In this document: positions 18,473 through 25,620 of the stretch, one piece after another | Position numbering within the stretch: position 1 is the stretch's first letter | How the letters are laid out: the number at the start of each line of letters is the position of its first letter | NCBI RefSeq assembly: GCF_900108335.1 | Contig: NZ_FNVT01000008.1 | Location: 186,001 to 250,000, forward strand | From: Nonomuraea solani | Lineage (GTDB): Bacteria; Actinomycetota; Actinomycetes; Streptosporangiales; Streptosporangiaceae | Length of the DNA stretch: 64,000 nucleotides | Reading direction: 5' to 3' | Translations under genes and position numbers: made by a program | Notes under the pieces: generated by a model | Told to the model about the DNA's origin: nothing | What the model saw: the letters and a program-made list of their open reading frames with translations, nothing else | Database searches by the model: none

Positions 18473-19438
18473 TCAGAGTTTGGCCGGGTCGACCCCGAAC
18501 TGGCCGGCCAGGTCGTCCAGCATCGCGTGCGCCCCCTGGATGCCCACCGCGCTCATCCACGTCAGGTCGCTGACCTCGTGCTTCTCCCCCTTGAGCTGGC
18601 CCCACAACGGGTTGCCCGTGAACTTCTTCTTCGGGTCCTCCGTCGTCGGGTCCGGGTAGGTGGCGACGAAGATGTGGTCGGCGTCCAGGTCCGCGATGCG
18701 CTCCTGGCTCACGTCCACCGCGATCGCGTCCTTGGCGACCGGCTGGTCCTCGGGGCGCGGGAAGCCGACGTCCTTGAGCACCGCGCCGGAGTAGGACTTC
18801 TCCACGTACAGCCGGACCGTGGGCTCGCCCGCGAAGCGCACGACCGAGATCGTGGGCAGTTTCCCGTCCTTCTCCTTGATGGCGGCGCCGATCTTGCCGG
18901 CCCGCTCCTCGAACGCCTTGAGCGTGCTGTCCGCGAGGGCCTCCTTGCCCAGGGCCTGGCCCATGAGGCGGAGGTTGTCCTTCCAGATGGCGCCGGTGGT
19001 CTCGGTGAAGACGGTGGGCGCGATCTTGGAGAGCTTGTCGTACAGGGCCTCGTGGCGCACCTTCGCCGAGACGATCAGGTCGGGTTTGAGCGCCATCACC
19101 TTCTCCAGGCTCGGCTGCTCCAGCGTGCCGACAGGGGTGGCCTCCTTGCCGTACTGCTGGGCCACCGTCCCGAGGTAGTCGGGCAGTTTGTCGTCGATCG
19201 ACCGGTACGTCGTGTATCCGACGACCGGCGTCTCCAGCGTGAGCACCGCGTCCACGAAGCTCTGGTCGAGCGCCACCACCCGCTTGGGCTGCGCTGGAAT
19301 GACCGTTTCGCCCATCGCGTGCTTGATGGTTCTGAACGGGGCCGCCGAAGCGGGCTCGGCGGCCGGAGTGGCGGTCGAGCCGCAGGCGGCCGCTCCCGCC
19401 AGGAGAAGAGCGCCGACTAGCACGCGCAACGGTCTCAT
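18473..19438 (-). CDS. iron-siderophore ABC transporter substrate-binding lipoprotein
   Basis: 321 residues with signal peptide and lipobox LLAGAAAC (Cys19). The two lobes of a FecB/FhuD-type binding protein follow: KRVVALDQSFVDAVLTLETPVVGYTTY, LEKVMALKPDLIVSAK, YSGAVLKDVGFPRPEDQP and RIADLDADHIFVATYP. It captures a ferric siderophore outside the membrane and presents it to the permease encoded divergently. AAAGGG precedes the ATG. Two iron boxes lie in the shared promoter region, so it should be repressed in iron excess by a DtxR/IdeR-type regulator. It converges with cds1, with a single base between the stops. Confidence 0.93.
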   Translation of the reverse strand: MRPLRVLVGALLLAGAAACGSTATPAAEPASAAPFRTIKHAMGETVIPAQPKRVVALDQSFVDAVLTLETPVVGYTTYRSIDDKLPDYLGTVAQQYGKEATPVGTLEQPSLEKVMALKPDLIVSAKVRHEALYDKLSKIAPTVFTETTGAIWKDNLRLMGQALGKEALADSTLKAFEERAGKIGAAIKEKDGKLPTISVVRFAGEPTVRLYVEKSYSGAVLKDVGFPRPEDQPVAKDAIAVDVSQERIADLDADHIFVATYPDPTTEDPKKKFTGNPLWGQLKGEKHEVSDLTWMSAVGIQGAHAMLDDLAGQFGVDPAKL

Positions 19439-19453
19439 CGCATCCCTTTCACG

Positions 19454-19492
19454 GTAAATAAGGCAAACCTAAATTAGGTTAGCCCAGCCTAA
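19454..19492. promoter_or_regulatory. two overlapping DtxR/IdeR iron boxes
   Basis: TTAGGTTAGCCCAGCCTAA at 19474-19492 fits the 19-bp actinobacterial iron-box consensus TTAGGTTAGGCTAACCTAA closely. A second, overlapping match (gtaaataaggcaaacctaa, 14 of 19 by eye) lies to its left. The pair sits between the divergent binding-protein gene and the permease operon and could control both. Confidence 0.8.
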
Positions 19493-19537
19493 GCTGGCAT
19501 ACTTCAGCAGGATCGGGCGATAGCGAGGAGGACATGG

Positions 19538-20572
19538 GTGAGCGCAACCGCCATCGCCCCACGCCTTCATGGCATCCGTGCCCGCCGCCTCGGCGTCCTG
19601 TGCGCGCTCTTGGCCGCCGTCCTCGTCGCGGTGGTGCTGAGCATCACGATCGGCTCCAAGTCCGTGCCGCTCACCGACGCCTGGCACGCGCTCACGGCCC
19701 CGACCGGCACCGAGAACGACATCGTCATCCGCTCACTCCGCGTCCCCAGGACCGTCCTCGGCATCCTGGCCGGGGTCGCGCTCGGCGTCGCGGGCGCCCT
19801 CATGCAGGGCCACACCCGCAACCCGCTCGCCGACCCTGGACTGCTCGGGGTCACGCAGGGGGCGGCGTTCGCGATGGTGGCCTCGATCGTCCTGTTCGGC
19901 GCCTCCAGCCTGCTCGTCTACATCTGGTTCGGGCTGGCCGGCGCGCTGGTGGCGAGCGTGGCGGTGTTCGCCCTGGGCATGGTGGGCGGCAGGGGCGGGC
20001 CGACGCCGGTCACGCTGGCGCTCGCCGGCACCGCCGTGAGCGCCTTCCTGTACGCCCTGACCTCCGCCATCGTGCTCCTCGACGAGCAGGCCATGGACGT
20101 GTTCCGCTTCTGGCAGGCGGGTTCCATCGCCGCCAGGGGCGCCGACGTGGTCTGGCAGGTGCTGCCGTTCATCCTGGTGGGACTGGTGCTGGCGATGATC
20201 AACGCCCCCGGGCTGAACGCGCTCTCGCTGGGCGAGGACGTGGCCCGCAGCCTCGGCCAGAACATCGCCATGACCCGGACCATCGGCGTCGCCGCCGTCA
20301 CCCTGCTGTCAGGCGCGTCGGTCGCCGCGTGCGGCTCGCTGGCGTTCGTCGGGCTGATCGTGCCGCACCTGGCCCGCCCCCTGTCGGGCACCGACCACCG
20401 CTGGCTGCTGCCGTACTCGGGGCTGGTCGGCGCGGCGCTGCTGCTGTTCTCCGACGTGATCGGCCGCGTGGTCGCCCCGCCGGGCGAGCTGGAGGTGGGC
20501 GTGGTGCTCGCGCTGATCGGCGCGCCGTTCTTCGTCGCCCTCGTCCGCCGCAGGAAGCCCGTACGCCTGTGA
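19538..20572 (+). CDS. FecCD-family iron-siderophore ABC permease, subunit 1
   Basis: 344 residues, about nine to ten membrane helices. Family motifs include RVPRTVLGILAGVALGVAGALMQGHTRNPLADPGLLGVTQGAA and GSLAFVGLIVPHLARPLSGTDHRWLLPYSGLVGAALLLFSDVIGR. The EAA-like coupling region LGEDVARSLGQNI contacts the ATPase. The GTG start is preceded by GAGGAGG. The stop overlaps the start of the second permease (TGATG), giving translational coupling. The two permeases form a heterodimer in the membrane. Iron-box control is expected. Confidence 0.94.
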   Translation: MSATAIAPRLHGIRARRLGVLCALLAAVLVAVVLSITIGSKSVPLTDAWHALTAPTGTENDIVIRSLRVPRTVLGILAGVALGVAGALMQGHTRNPLADPGLLGVTQGAAFAMVASIVLFGASSLLVYIWFGLAGALVASVAVFALGMVGGRGGPTPVTLALAGTAVSAFLYALTSAIVLLDEQAMDVFRFWQAGSIAARGADVVWQVLPFILVGLVLAMINAPGLNALSLGEDVARSLGQNIAMTRTIGVAAVTLLSGASVAACGSLAFVGLIVPHLARPLSGTDHRWLLPYSGLVGAALLLFSDVIGRVVAPPGELEVGVVLALIGAPFFVALVRRRKPVRL

Positions 20573-21615
20573 TGACCACTCTCCCTCTGCGCGTCGGCGG
20601 CCTGTCCTGGCAGGTACGCCCGCGCGCCGTCGCCGTGACCCTCACCGGCCTCGTCCTGCTCGCCCTGCTCATGGCCCTGAACATGCGCATCGGAGACCTC
20701 CGGATGAGCCTGGCGGAGGTGGTCGCGGGCACGTTCGACGTCAACAGCCCGGCCCACTTCGTCATCATGGAGCTGCGCCTGCCCCGCGCGCTCACCGGCG
20801 CCCTGGTCGGCGCCGCGCTCGCGCTGTCGGGCGCCATCATCCAGTCGATCGCGCGCAACCCCCTGGCCAGCCCCGAGATCCTCGGCGTCACCACCGGCGC
20901 CTCGGTCACGGTCGTGGCCGGGGTGGTGGCCAGCGGCAGCATGTACGGCGGTGCCAGCGGCCTGCTCTCGACCCTCGGCATCCCGGCCCTGGCCCTGCTC
21001 GGCGGCCTGATAGGGGCGGCCATCGTGTACGGCCTGGCCTGGCGGCGCGGACTGGACGGCTACCGGCTCGTCCTGGTCGGCATCGGCGTGGCCGCCGTGT
21101 TCACCAACGTCAAGTTCTGGCTCCTGACCGTCGGCGACGTCAACGACACCGGCCGCGCCATGGTCTGGATCAGCGGCTCACTCAACGGCCGCGGCTGGGA
21201 GCACGTGACACCCACGGCGCTGGCCCTGATCGTCCTGGTGCCGCTGACCCTGCTCGGCACCCGCTCGCTCGACGCCCTGCGCTTCGGCGACGACACGGTC
21301 ACCGCGCTCGGCCTCCGCATGAACCTGTCGCGCGCCCTGATGATCCTGGCCGCCGTGCTGCTGGCCGCCGTCGCCACCGCCTCCGCGGGCCCGATCGCGT
21401 TCGTGGCGCTGGCCTCGCCGCAGATCGCGCTCCGGCTGGCCCGCTCGGGACAACCGCCGATACTCTGCTCGGCTGTCATCGGCGGCGCGCTCACCACGGC
21501 CGCCGACCTGATCGCCAGGACCACGTTCTCCCCGATCGAACTGCCGGTCGGCATCGTCACCGCCGTGCTGGGCGCCCCCTACCTGATCCACCTCATCTGG
21601 AGGTCGCGAAAGTGA
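20572..21615 (+). CDS. FecCD-family iron-siderophore ABC permease, subunit 2
   Basis: 347 residues and the second half of the permease heterodimer. It has MRIGDLRMSLAEVVAGTF, RLPRALTGALVGAALALSGAIIQSIARNPLASPEILGVTTGA, the coupling loop LGLRMNLSRALMI and GPIAFVALASPQIALRLARSGQ. The ATG overlaps the preceding stop by one base and its own stop overlaps the ATPase start by 4 bp, so the three genes are tightly coupled. The pairing with subunit 1 rather than a homodimer is inferred from the two distinct sequences. Confidence 0.94.
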   Translation: MTTLPLRVGGLSWQVRPRAVAVTLTGLVLLALLMALNMRIGDLRMSLAEVVAGTFDVNSPAHFVIMELRLPRALTGALVGAALALSGAIIQSIARNPLASPEILGVTTGASVTVVAGVVASGSMYGGASGLLSTLGIPALALLGGLIGAAIVYGLAWRRGLDGYRLVLVGIGVAAVFTNVKFWLLTVGDVNDTGRAMVWISGSLNGRGWEHVTPTALALIVLVPLTLLGTRSLDALRFGDDTVTALGLRMNLSRALMILAAVLLAAVATASAGPIAFVALASPQIALRLARSGQPPILCSAVIGGALTTAADLIARTTFSPIELPVGIVTAVLGAPYLIHLIWRSRK

Positions 21616-22415
21616 GACTGCAGGCCGCCGACGTCAAGCTCGGGTACGGCGACCGCCTGGTCGTCGACGGGCTCGACCTGGGCATCGAGGCGGGCACCGT
21701 GACCACCATCATCGGCCCGAACGGCTGCGGCAAGTCCACGCTGCTGCGCGCCCTGGGCCGCCTGCTCAAGCCACAGGGCGGCGAGGTGCTGCTGGATGGC
21801 AAGCGCATCGACAAGATCCCCACCCGCGAGGTGGCCAAGATCCTCGGCGTGCTCCCCCAGGCGCCCACCGCCCCGGAGGGCCTGACCGTGGCCGACCTGG
21901 TGGCCAGGGGACGGCACCCGCACCAGACCTGGTACCGGCAGTGGTCCTCCGACGACGAGGGCGCGGTCGCGGCCGCCCTCGACATGACGGGCCTGGCCGA
22001 CCTGGCCGAACGGCCGCTGGACGAGCTGTCCGGCGGGCAGCGGCAGCGGGCGTGGATCTCCATGGCCCTGGCCCAGGGCACGGACCTGCTGCTCCTCGAC
22101 GAGCCCACGACGTTCCTGGACCTGGCGCACCAGGTGGAGGTCCTGGAGCTCGTACGGCACCTGCACCAGGAGGCCGGCCGCACGGTCGTCATGGTCCTGC
22201 ACGACCTCAACCTGGCCGCCCGCTACGCCGACCGGCTGGTGGCCATGCGCGCCGGCCGGGTCATCGCCTCGGGCACCCCGCACGAGGTGCTGACCGAGGA
22301 GCTGCTGCGGGAGGTGTTCGAGCTGGACGCCAAGGTCATCGCCGACCCGGTGGCCGGGACTCCCCTGGTGGTCCCGATCGGGACGCGCTCGCACTCAGGA
22401 ACACCGCGATCCTGA
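21612..22415 (+). CDS. iron-siderophore ABC transporter ATP-binding protein
   Basis: 267 residues of the FecE/FepC type. Walker A GPNGCGKST, Q-loop LPQAPTAPEG, signature LSGGQRQRAWISMALAQ, Walker B LLLLDEPTTFLD and the switch His (VLHDLNLAARYADR) are all present. It energises the FecCD pair from the cytoplasm. Translation starts at GTG within the last codons of the second permease. The gene ends 4 bp from the convergent TPR gene. No siderophore biosynthesis genes are in the window, so the system probably takes up a siderophore made elsewhere or by other cells. Confidence 0.95.
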   Translation: MRLQAADVKLGYGDRLVVDGLDLGIEAGTVTTIIGPNGCGKSTLLRALGRLLKPQGGEVLLDGKRIDKIPTREVAKILGVLPQAPTAPEGLTVADLVARGRHPHQTWYRQWSSDDEGAVAAALDMTGLADLAERPLDELSGGQRQRAWISMALAQGTDLLLLDEPTTFLDLAHQVEVLELVRHLHQEAGRTVVMVLHDLNLAARYADRLVAMRAGRVIASGTPHEVLTEELLREVFELDAKVIADPVAGTPLVVPIGTRSHSGTPRS

Positions 22416-22419
22416 CGAT

Positions 22420-24096
22420 TCACCCTTCGGTGAGCGCCCGCCTGATGTCGGCGTCGTCCGGGGCCAGCTCGGCGGCCCGGAGCAGGTCCTGCCGTGCCTG
22501 CCGGGTCAGCCCCGCCTCCCGGTAGGCCAGCGACCTGTTGAACAGCAGCTCCGCCGTCTCCTCCAGCTTGAGCGCCCGCGTCAGGTCGGCCACCGCCGCC
22601 TCCTGGTCGCCGCGCTCGAAGGCCAGCTCGGCCCGCCCCGCCCAGGCGGCCACCAGGTCGGGATCCAGCTCCAGCGCCCGGTCGAAGGCCATCCGCGCCT
22701 CCGGGTAGCGCATCTCGGCCAGCTCCACCTGCCCGAGCACGCACAGCAGGAAGGGGTCGTGCGGCGCGTGCTCCAGGCCGCGCTCCACGTCCCGCCGGGC
22801 GCGTACGTGGTCGCCGGCGGCCGCGTGCAGGCCGCACCGGTTCACGTACGCGGGCGCGAACTCCGGGTCCAGCTCCAGCGTGTGATCCAGGTCCGCGCGG
22901 GCGCCTTCGAGGTCACCGGCGGCGTAACGGAGCTCGGCCCGGTTGTAGTACGCCTCGGGGAAGGGTGGGCTGAGCCGCATGACCGTCTCGTAATCGGCCA
23001 GCGCCTCCGCCGATCGGCCCAGCTCGTGCAGCAGGTTACCGCGGTCGAGGTAGTGGTCGGGGTAGCCGGGGTCGGTCTCGATGGCCCGCGTGAGGTCGGC
23101 CAGCGCCGCCTCCCGCTCCCCCGCCATGGCCAGCAGTTGGCCGCGGTTGGCGTACAGCACCAGCTTGTGCACCGGATGCTCGCCGCGCAGGTGCGTCTCG
23201 GCCAGCTCGATGGCCTGGTGCACCAGCTCCGCGGCGGCCTCGCGTCGGCCCCTGCGCAGCTCCACCAGGGCCTTGCCGTTGAGGTCGAACCCCAGGTGGA
23301 AGGCCCGCTCCCGGGCGTCGGGCAGCATGGACGTGATCGTGATCGCCTCGTTGATCCAGGCCAGGGCCTGGTCGGGGTCGCGGCGGGCGCGGTCGTGGTG
23401 GCGTACGAGGATCATGGCGGTGGCGTAGGCCATGGTGGCGCGGTGTTTGGGGTCGGTGCTCTCGCGCCGGCCCCGGTCGTACAGCTCGCGGGCCTCGTCC
23501 TCGCGCCCGATGGCCTCCAGCGCCGCCGCGACCCGCTGCAGGAGCCGCTGCCAGTGCTCAGGATCGTCCTCGTACGCCAGCCCGCGCAGCGTCTCCAGAC
23601 CCGACTCGGCCATGGCGTGGTGGAAACCCTCGTCGCGGTAGCGATCGAAGTCGGCGTGCAGCGGCCCGGTGCCGGGCGCCGACGGGCCCTCCTCGATCCG
23701 CAGGAGACCGGGCTTGAGCCTGCGCCGCAGCACGGTCACCAGCTCCGCGTCGGTGGGATCGGCCTCGCCGGCGTTCCCGACGATCAGGGTGAGCGGCCCG
23801 GAACGAGTCAGGTGGTCACGGACGAACTCGGCCAGCCCGTTGGCGATCCTGAGGCTGCGGCGGGCACCGGGCACGAGGATGCGCTGCCCCCTGGGCAGCT
23901 CGTCGGCCAGCGAACGCCGCCGGGCGGGCACGGACGCGCGCAGCTCCGGCGCGGCCGTCCGGATCTCGATGTCGTGGGCGGCGACCAGGTCCGGCCAGCG
24001 CCCGAGCGCGACCGGCACCAACCGGGCGAGGAGCCCGGCGCCGAGGGTGTAGGGGCCGCCGATGCGGCGGTCCGCGTCGAGGATGATCGTGTCCAC
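22420..24096 (-). CDS. TPR-repeat protein with distinct N-terminal domain, partner of a 24-aa peptide ORF
   Basis: 558 residues. The N-terminal 130 or so (DTIILDADRRIGGPYTLGAGLLARLVPVALGRWPDLV, then LPRGQRILVPGARRSLRIANGLAEFVRDHL and LIVGNAGEADPTDAELV) form an alpha/beta domain I cannot name. From about residue 170 to the end run at least nine TPR units, e.g. PDHYLDRGNLLHELGRSAEALADYETVMRLSP. It has no catalytic motif, signal or membrane segment, so it looks like a cytoplasmic scaffold or peptide-binding protein. The GTG start has AGAGG about 6 nt upstream. Directly upstream are a perfect hairpin, a 3 x 14-bp repeat and the ORF for a 24-residue peptide in the same reading frame. That context suggests the peptide is its substrate or signal. 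Confidence 0.85.
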   Translation of the reverse strand: MDTIILDADRRIGGPYTLGAGLLARLVPVALGRWPDLVAAHDIEIRTAAPELRASVPARRRSLADELPRGQRILVPGARRSLRIANGLAEFVRDHLTRSGPLTLIVGNAGEADPTDAELVTVLRRRLKPGLLRIEEGPSAPGTGPLHADFDRYRDEGFHHAMAESGLETLRGLAYEDDPEHWQRLLQRVAAALEAIGREDEARELYDRGRRESTDPKHRATMAYATAMILVRHHDRARRDPDQALAWINEAITITSMLPDARERAFHLGFDLNGKALVELRRGRREAAAELVHQAIELAETHLRGEHPVHKLVLYANRGQLLAMAGEREAALADLTRAIETDPGYPDHYLDRGNLLHELGRSAEALADYETVMRLSPPFPEAYYNRAELRYAAGDLEGARADLDHTLELDPEFAPAYVNRCGLHAAAGDHVRARRDVERGLEHAPHDPFLLCVLGQVELAEMRYPEARMAFDRALELDPDLVAAWAGRAELAFERGDQEAAVADLTRALKLEETAELLFNRSLAYREAGLTRQARQDLLRAAELAPDDADIRRALTEG

Positions 24097-24120
24097 GCGC
24101 TGCCTCTTCCGTCCGGCACG

Positions 24121-24144
24121 GCCGGCGTCCGGCGGGACGCCGGC
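24121..24144 (-). terminator. perfect hairpin between peptide ORF and TPR gene (attenuator-like)
   Basis: GCCGGCGTCC-ggcg-GGACGCCGGC gives a 10-bp perfect GC-rich stem with a 4-nt loop. No U tract follows on the minus strand, so it is more likely a partial terminator or mRNA-processing/stability element than a full stop. It would favour the short upstream transcript over the TPR message. Confidence 0.6.
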
Positions 24145-24184
24145 CCAGGCTGCTTGGGCCAGGCTGCTAGGGCCAGGCTGCTAG
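24143..24184. repeat. three 14-bp tandem repeats over the peptide stop codon
   Basis: Units GCCCAGGCTGCTTG, GGCCAGGCTGCTAG and GGCCAGGCTGCTAG lie head to tail. The last is identical to the second and contains the stop codon (TAG on the minus strand) of the 24-residue peptide. The repeats abut the hairpin. Confidence 0.85.
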
Positions 24185-24255
24185 GGAATGTGCCTCGGCG
24201 CAGCGGCGGCGATCGGCTTCACGGTGCCTGGCCTGTGGACGACGATCTTCTTCAT
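24181..24255 (-). CDS. 24-residue peptide ORF upstream of the TPR gene
   Basis: A short ORF with a good ribosome site (GAAAGGA, 4 nt, ATG). The product begins MKKIVVHRPG, continues TVKPIAAAA and ends PRHIP before TAG. It is basic at the N-terminus, Ala/Pro-rich after that, and has no Cys or Ser, so it cannot be a lanthipeptide-type precursor; Thr, His, Lys and Arg are available for other chemistry. It is in the same frame as the TPR gene, with no other stop in the 28 codons between them. A modified-peptide precursor, a signalling peptide and a regulatory leader ORF are all possible. The strong ribosome site and conserved-looking start argue against chance. Confidence 0.5.
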   Translation of the reverse strand: MKKIVVHRPGTVKPIAAAAPRHIP

Positions 24256-24368
24256 GGCGTCCTTTCACGTGCATTGCGGACCCGGGCCATCAATGATGAC
24301 CGGAACATGGCAACACAACAGAAAGTGACGGATCAAGACCTATCTGGTAACGGGCAGTGTCGCGCCGA

Positions 24369-24385
24369 TTACGGTGCGACCGTAA
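24369..24385. promoter_or_regulatory. perfect 7-bp inverted repeat downstream of ftsY
   Basis: TTACGGT-gcg-ACCGTAA lies 6 bp past the ftsY stop and about 115 bp before the peptide ORF. It could be an operator for the peptide/TPR unit or a weak ftsY terminator (no U tract). Confidence 0.45.
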
Positions 24386-24391
24386 ACGGGA

Positions 24392-25567
24392 TCACTCACC
24401 CAGGATGGCGTCCACGAACACCTCGGGATCGAACGGCGCCAGGTCGTCGGACCCCTCGCCCAGCCCCGCGAGCTTGACCGGAACCCCCAGCTCCCGCTGC
24501 ACCGAGATCACGATGCCGCCCTTGGCGGTGCCGTCGAGCTTGGTCAGCGCGATGCCGGTGATGTTGACCACCTCGGCGAACACCTGGGCCTGGCGCATGC
24601 CGTTCTGACCGGTGGTGGCGTCGAGGACGAGCAGCACCTCGTCGACCGTGGCCTTCTTCTCGATGACCCGCTTGACCTTGCCCAGCTCGTCCATCAGGCC
24701 GGTCTTGGTGTGCAGGCGGCCGGCCGTGTCGATGATGACCACGTCGACCTTCTGGTCGATGCCCTTGACGACGGCGTCGAAGGCCACGGAGGCCGGGTCG
24801 CCGCCCTCGGGGCCGCGCACGGTCTCGGCGCCCACCCGCTCGCCCCAGGTCTGGAGCTGGTCGGCGGCGGCGGCGCGGAAGGTGTCGGCGGCGCCGAGCA
24901 CGACGTGCTTGCCGTCGCCGATGAGGACGCGGGCGAGCTTGCCGGTGGTGGTGGTCTTGCCGGTGCCGTTGACGCCCACGACGAGCACGACCGCGGGCCG
25001 CTCGCCGTGCTTCTGGACGTGCAGCGTGCGGTCGAGATCGGGGTTGATCTGCGCCAGGAGCTGCTCGCGCAGCAGGTTGCGCACCTCGGCGGGGGTGCGG
25101 CTGCCCAGCACCTTGACCTTGGTGCGCAGCTCCTCGACGATCGCCTGCGTCGGCGCGACGCCGACGTCGGCCGTGATCAGGCGCTCCTCGATCTCGTCCC
25201 ACACCTCGTCGTCGAGGCGGTCGCGGGAGAGCAGTTCGAGCAGCCCGCGCCCGAGCGCGCTCTGCGAGCGGGCCAGCCGCTCGCGCAGCCGCACCATCCG
25301 GCCCGCGGACGGCGGCGGAACCTCGACCTCGGGCTCCTTGACGAGCGGCTCGGCGGGCTTGACCGGCGGCGGCAGCGTGGTGGTCGCGCCCTCGCCCTCC
25401 TCGTCCGCCGCGGCGGGCCGCTTCTCCGTCTCCTCGGGAAGCGTGGGGGCCTCGGGCGGCTTGACCGGCGGGGCCTTGCGACCCGGCCTGAACAGCAGGA
25501 AGAGACCGCCGGCCGCCAGCAGGGCGACGACGGCCACGATCACGATGACGCCGAGATAACCATCCAC
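24392..25567 (-). CDS. ftsY: signal recognition particle receptor FtsY
   Basis: 391 residues. An N-terminal membrane anchor (about residues 5-27) is followed by an acidic, Pro-rich linker to about residue 90 and then the SRP NG domain. G1 is GVNGTGKTTTTGKLA; ADTFRAAAADQLQTW, G3 DTAGRLHTK and G4 TKLDGTAKGG follow in order. It docks SRP-ribosome complexes at the membrane for cotranslational insertion. A single-spanning anchor is typical of actinobacterial FtsY. It lies 53 bp downstream of smc on the same strand, the usual actinobacterial order. Confidence 0.97.
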   Translation of the reverse strand: MDGYLGVIVIVAVVALLAAGGLFLLFRPGRKAPPVKPPEAPTLPEETEKRPAAADEEGEGATTTLPPPVKPAEPLVKEPEVEVPPPSAGRMVRLRERLARSQSALGRGLLELLSRDRLDDEVWDEIEERLITADVGVAPTQAIVEELRTKVKVLGSRTPAEVRNLLREQLLAQINPDLDRTLHVQKHGERPAVVLVVGVNGTGKTTTTGKLARVLIGDGKHVVLGAADTFRAAAADQLQTWGERVGAETVRGPEGGDPASVAFDAVVKGIDQKVDVVIIDTAGRLHTKTGLMDELGKVKRVIEKKATVDEVLLVLDATTGQNGMRQAQVFAEVVNITGIALTKLDGTAKGGIVISVQRELGVPVKLAGLGEGSDDLAPFDPEVFVDAILGE

Positions 25568-25620
25568 AAGATGTCAGTTTTCCAGATCGACCCGTATGGT
25601 CACGCCCAGGGCCACACCGA

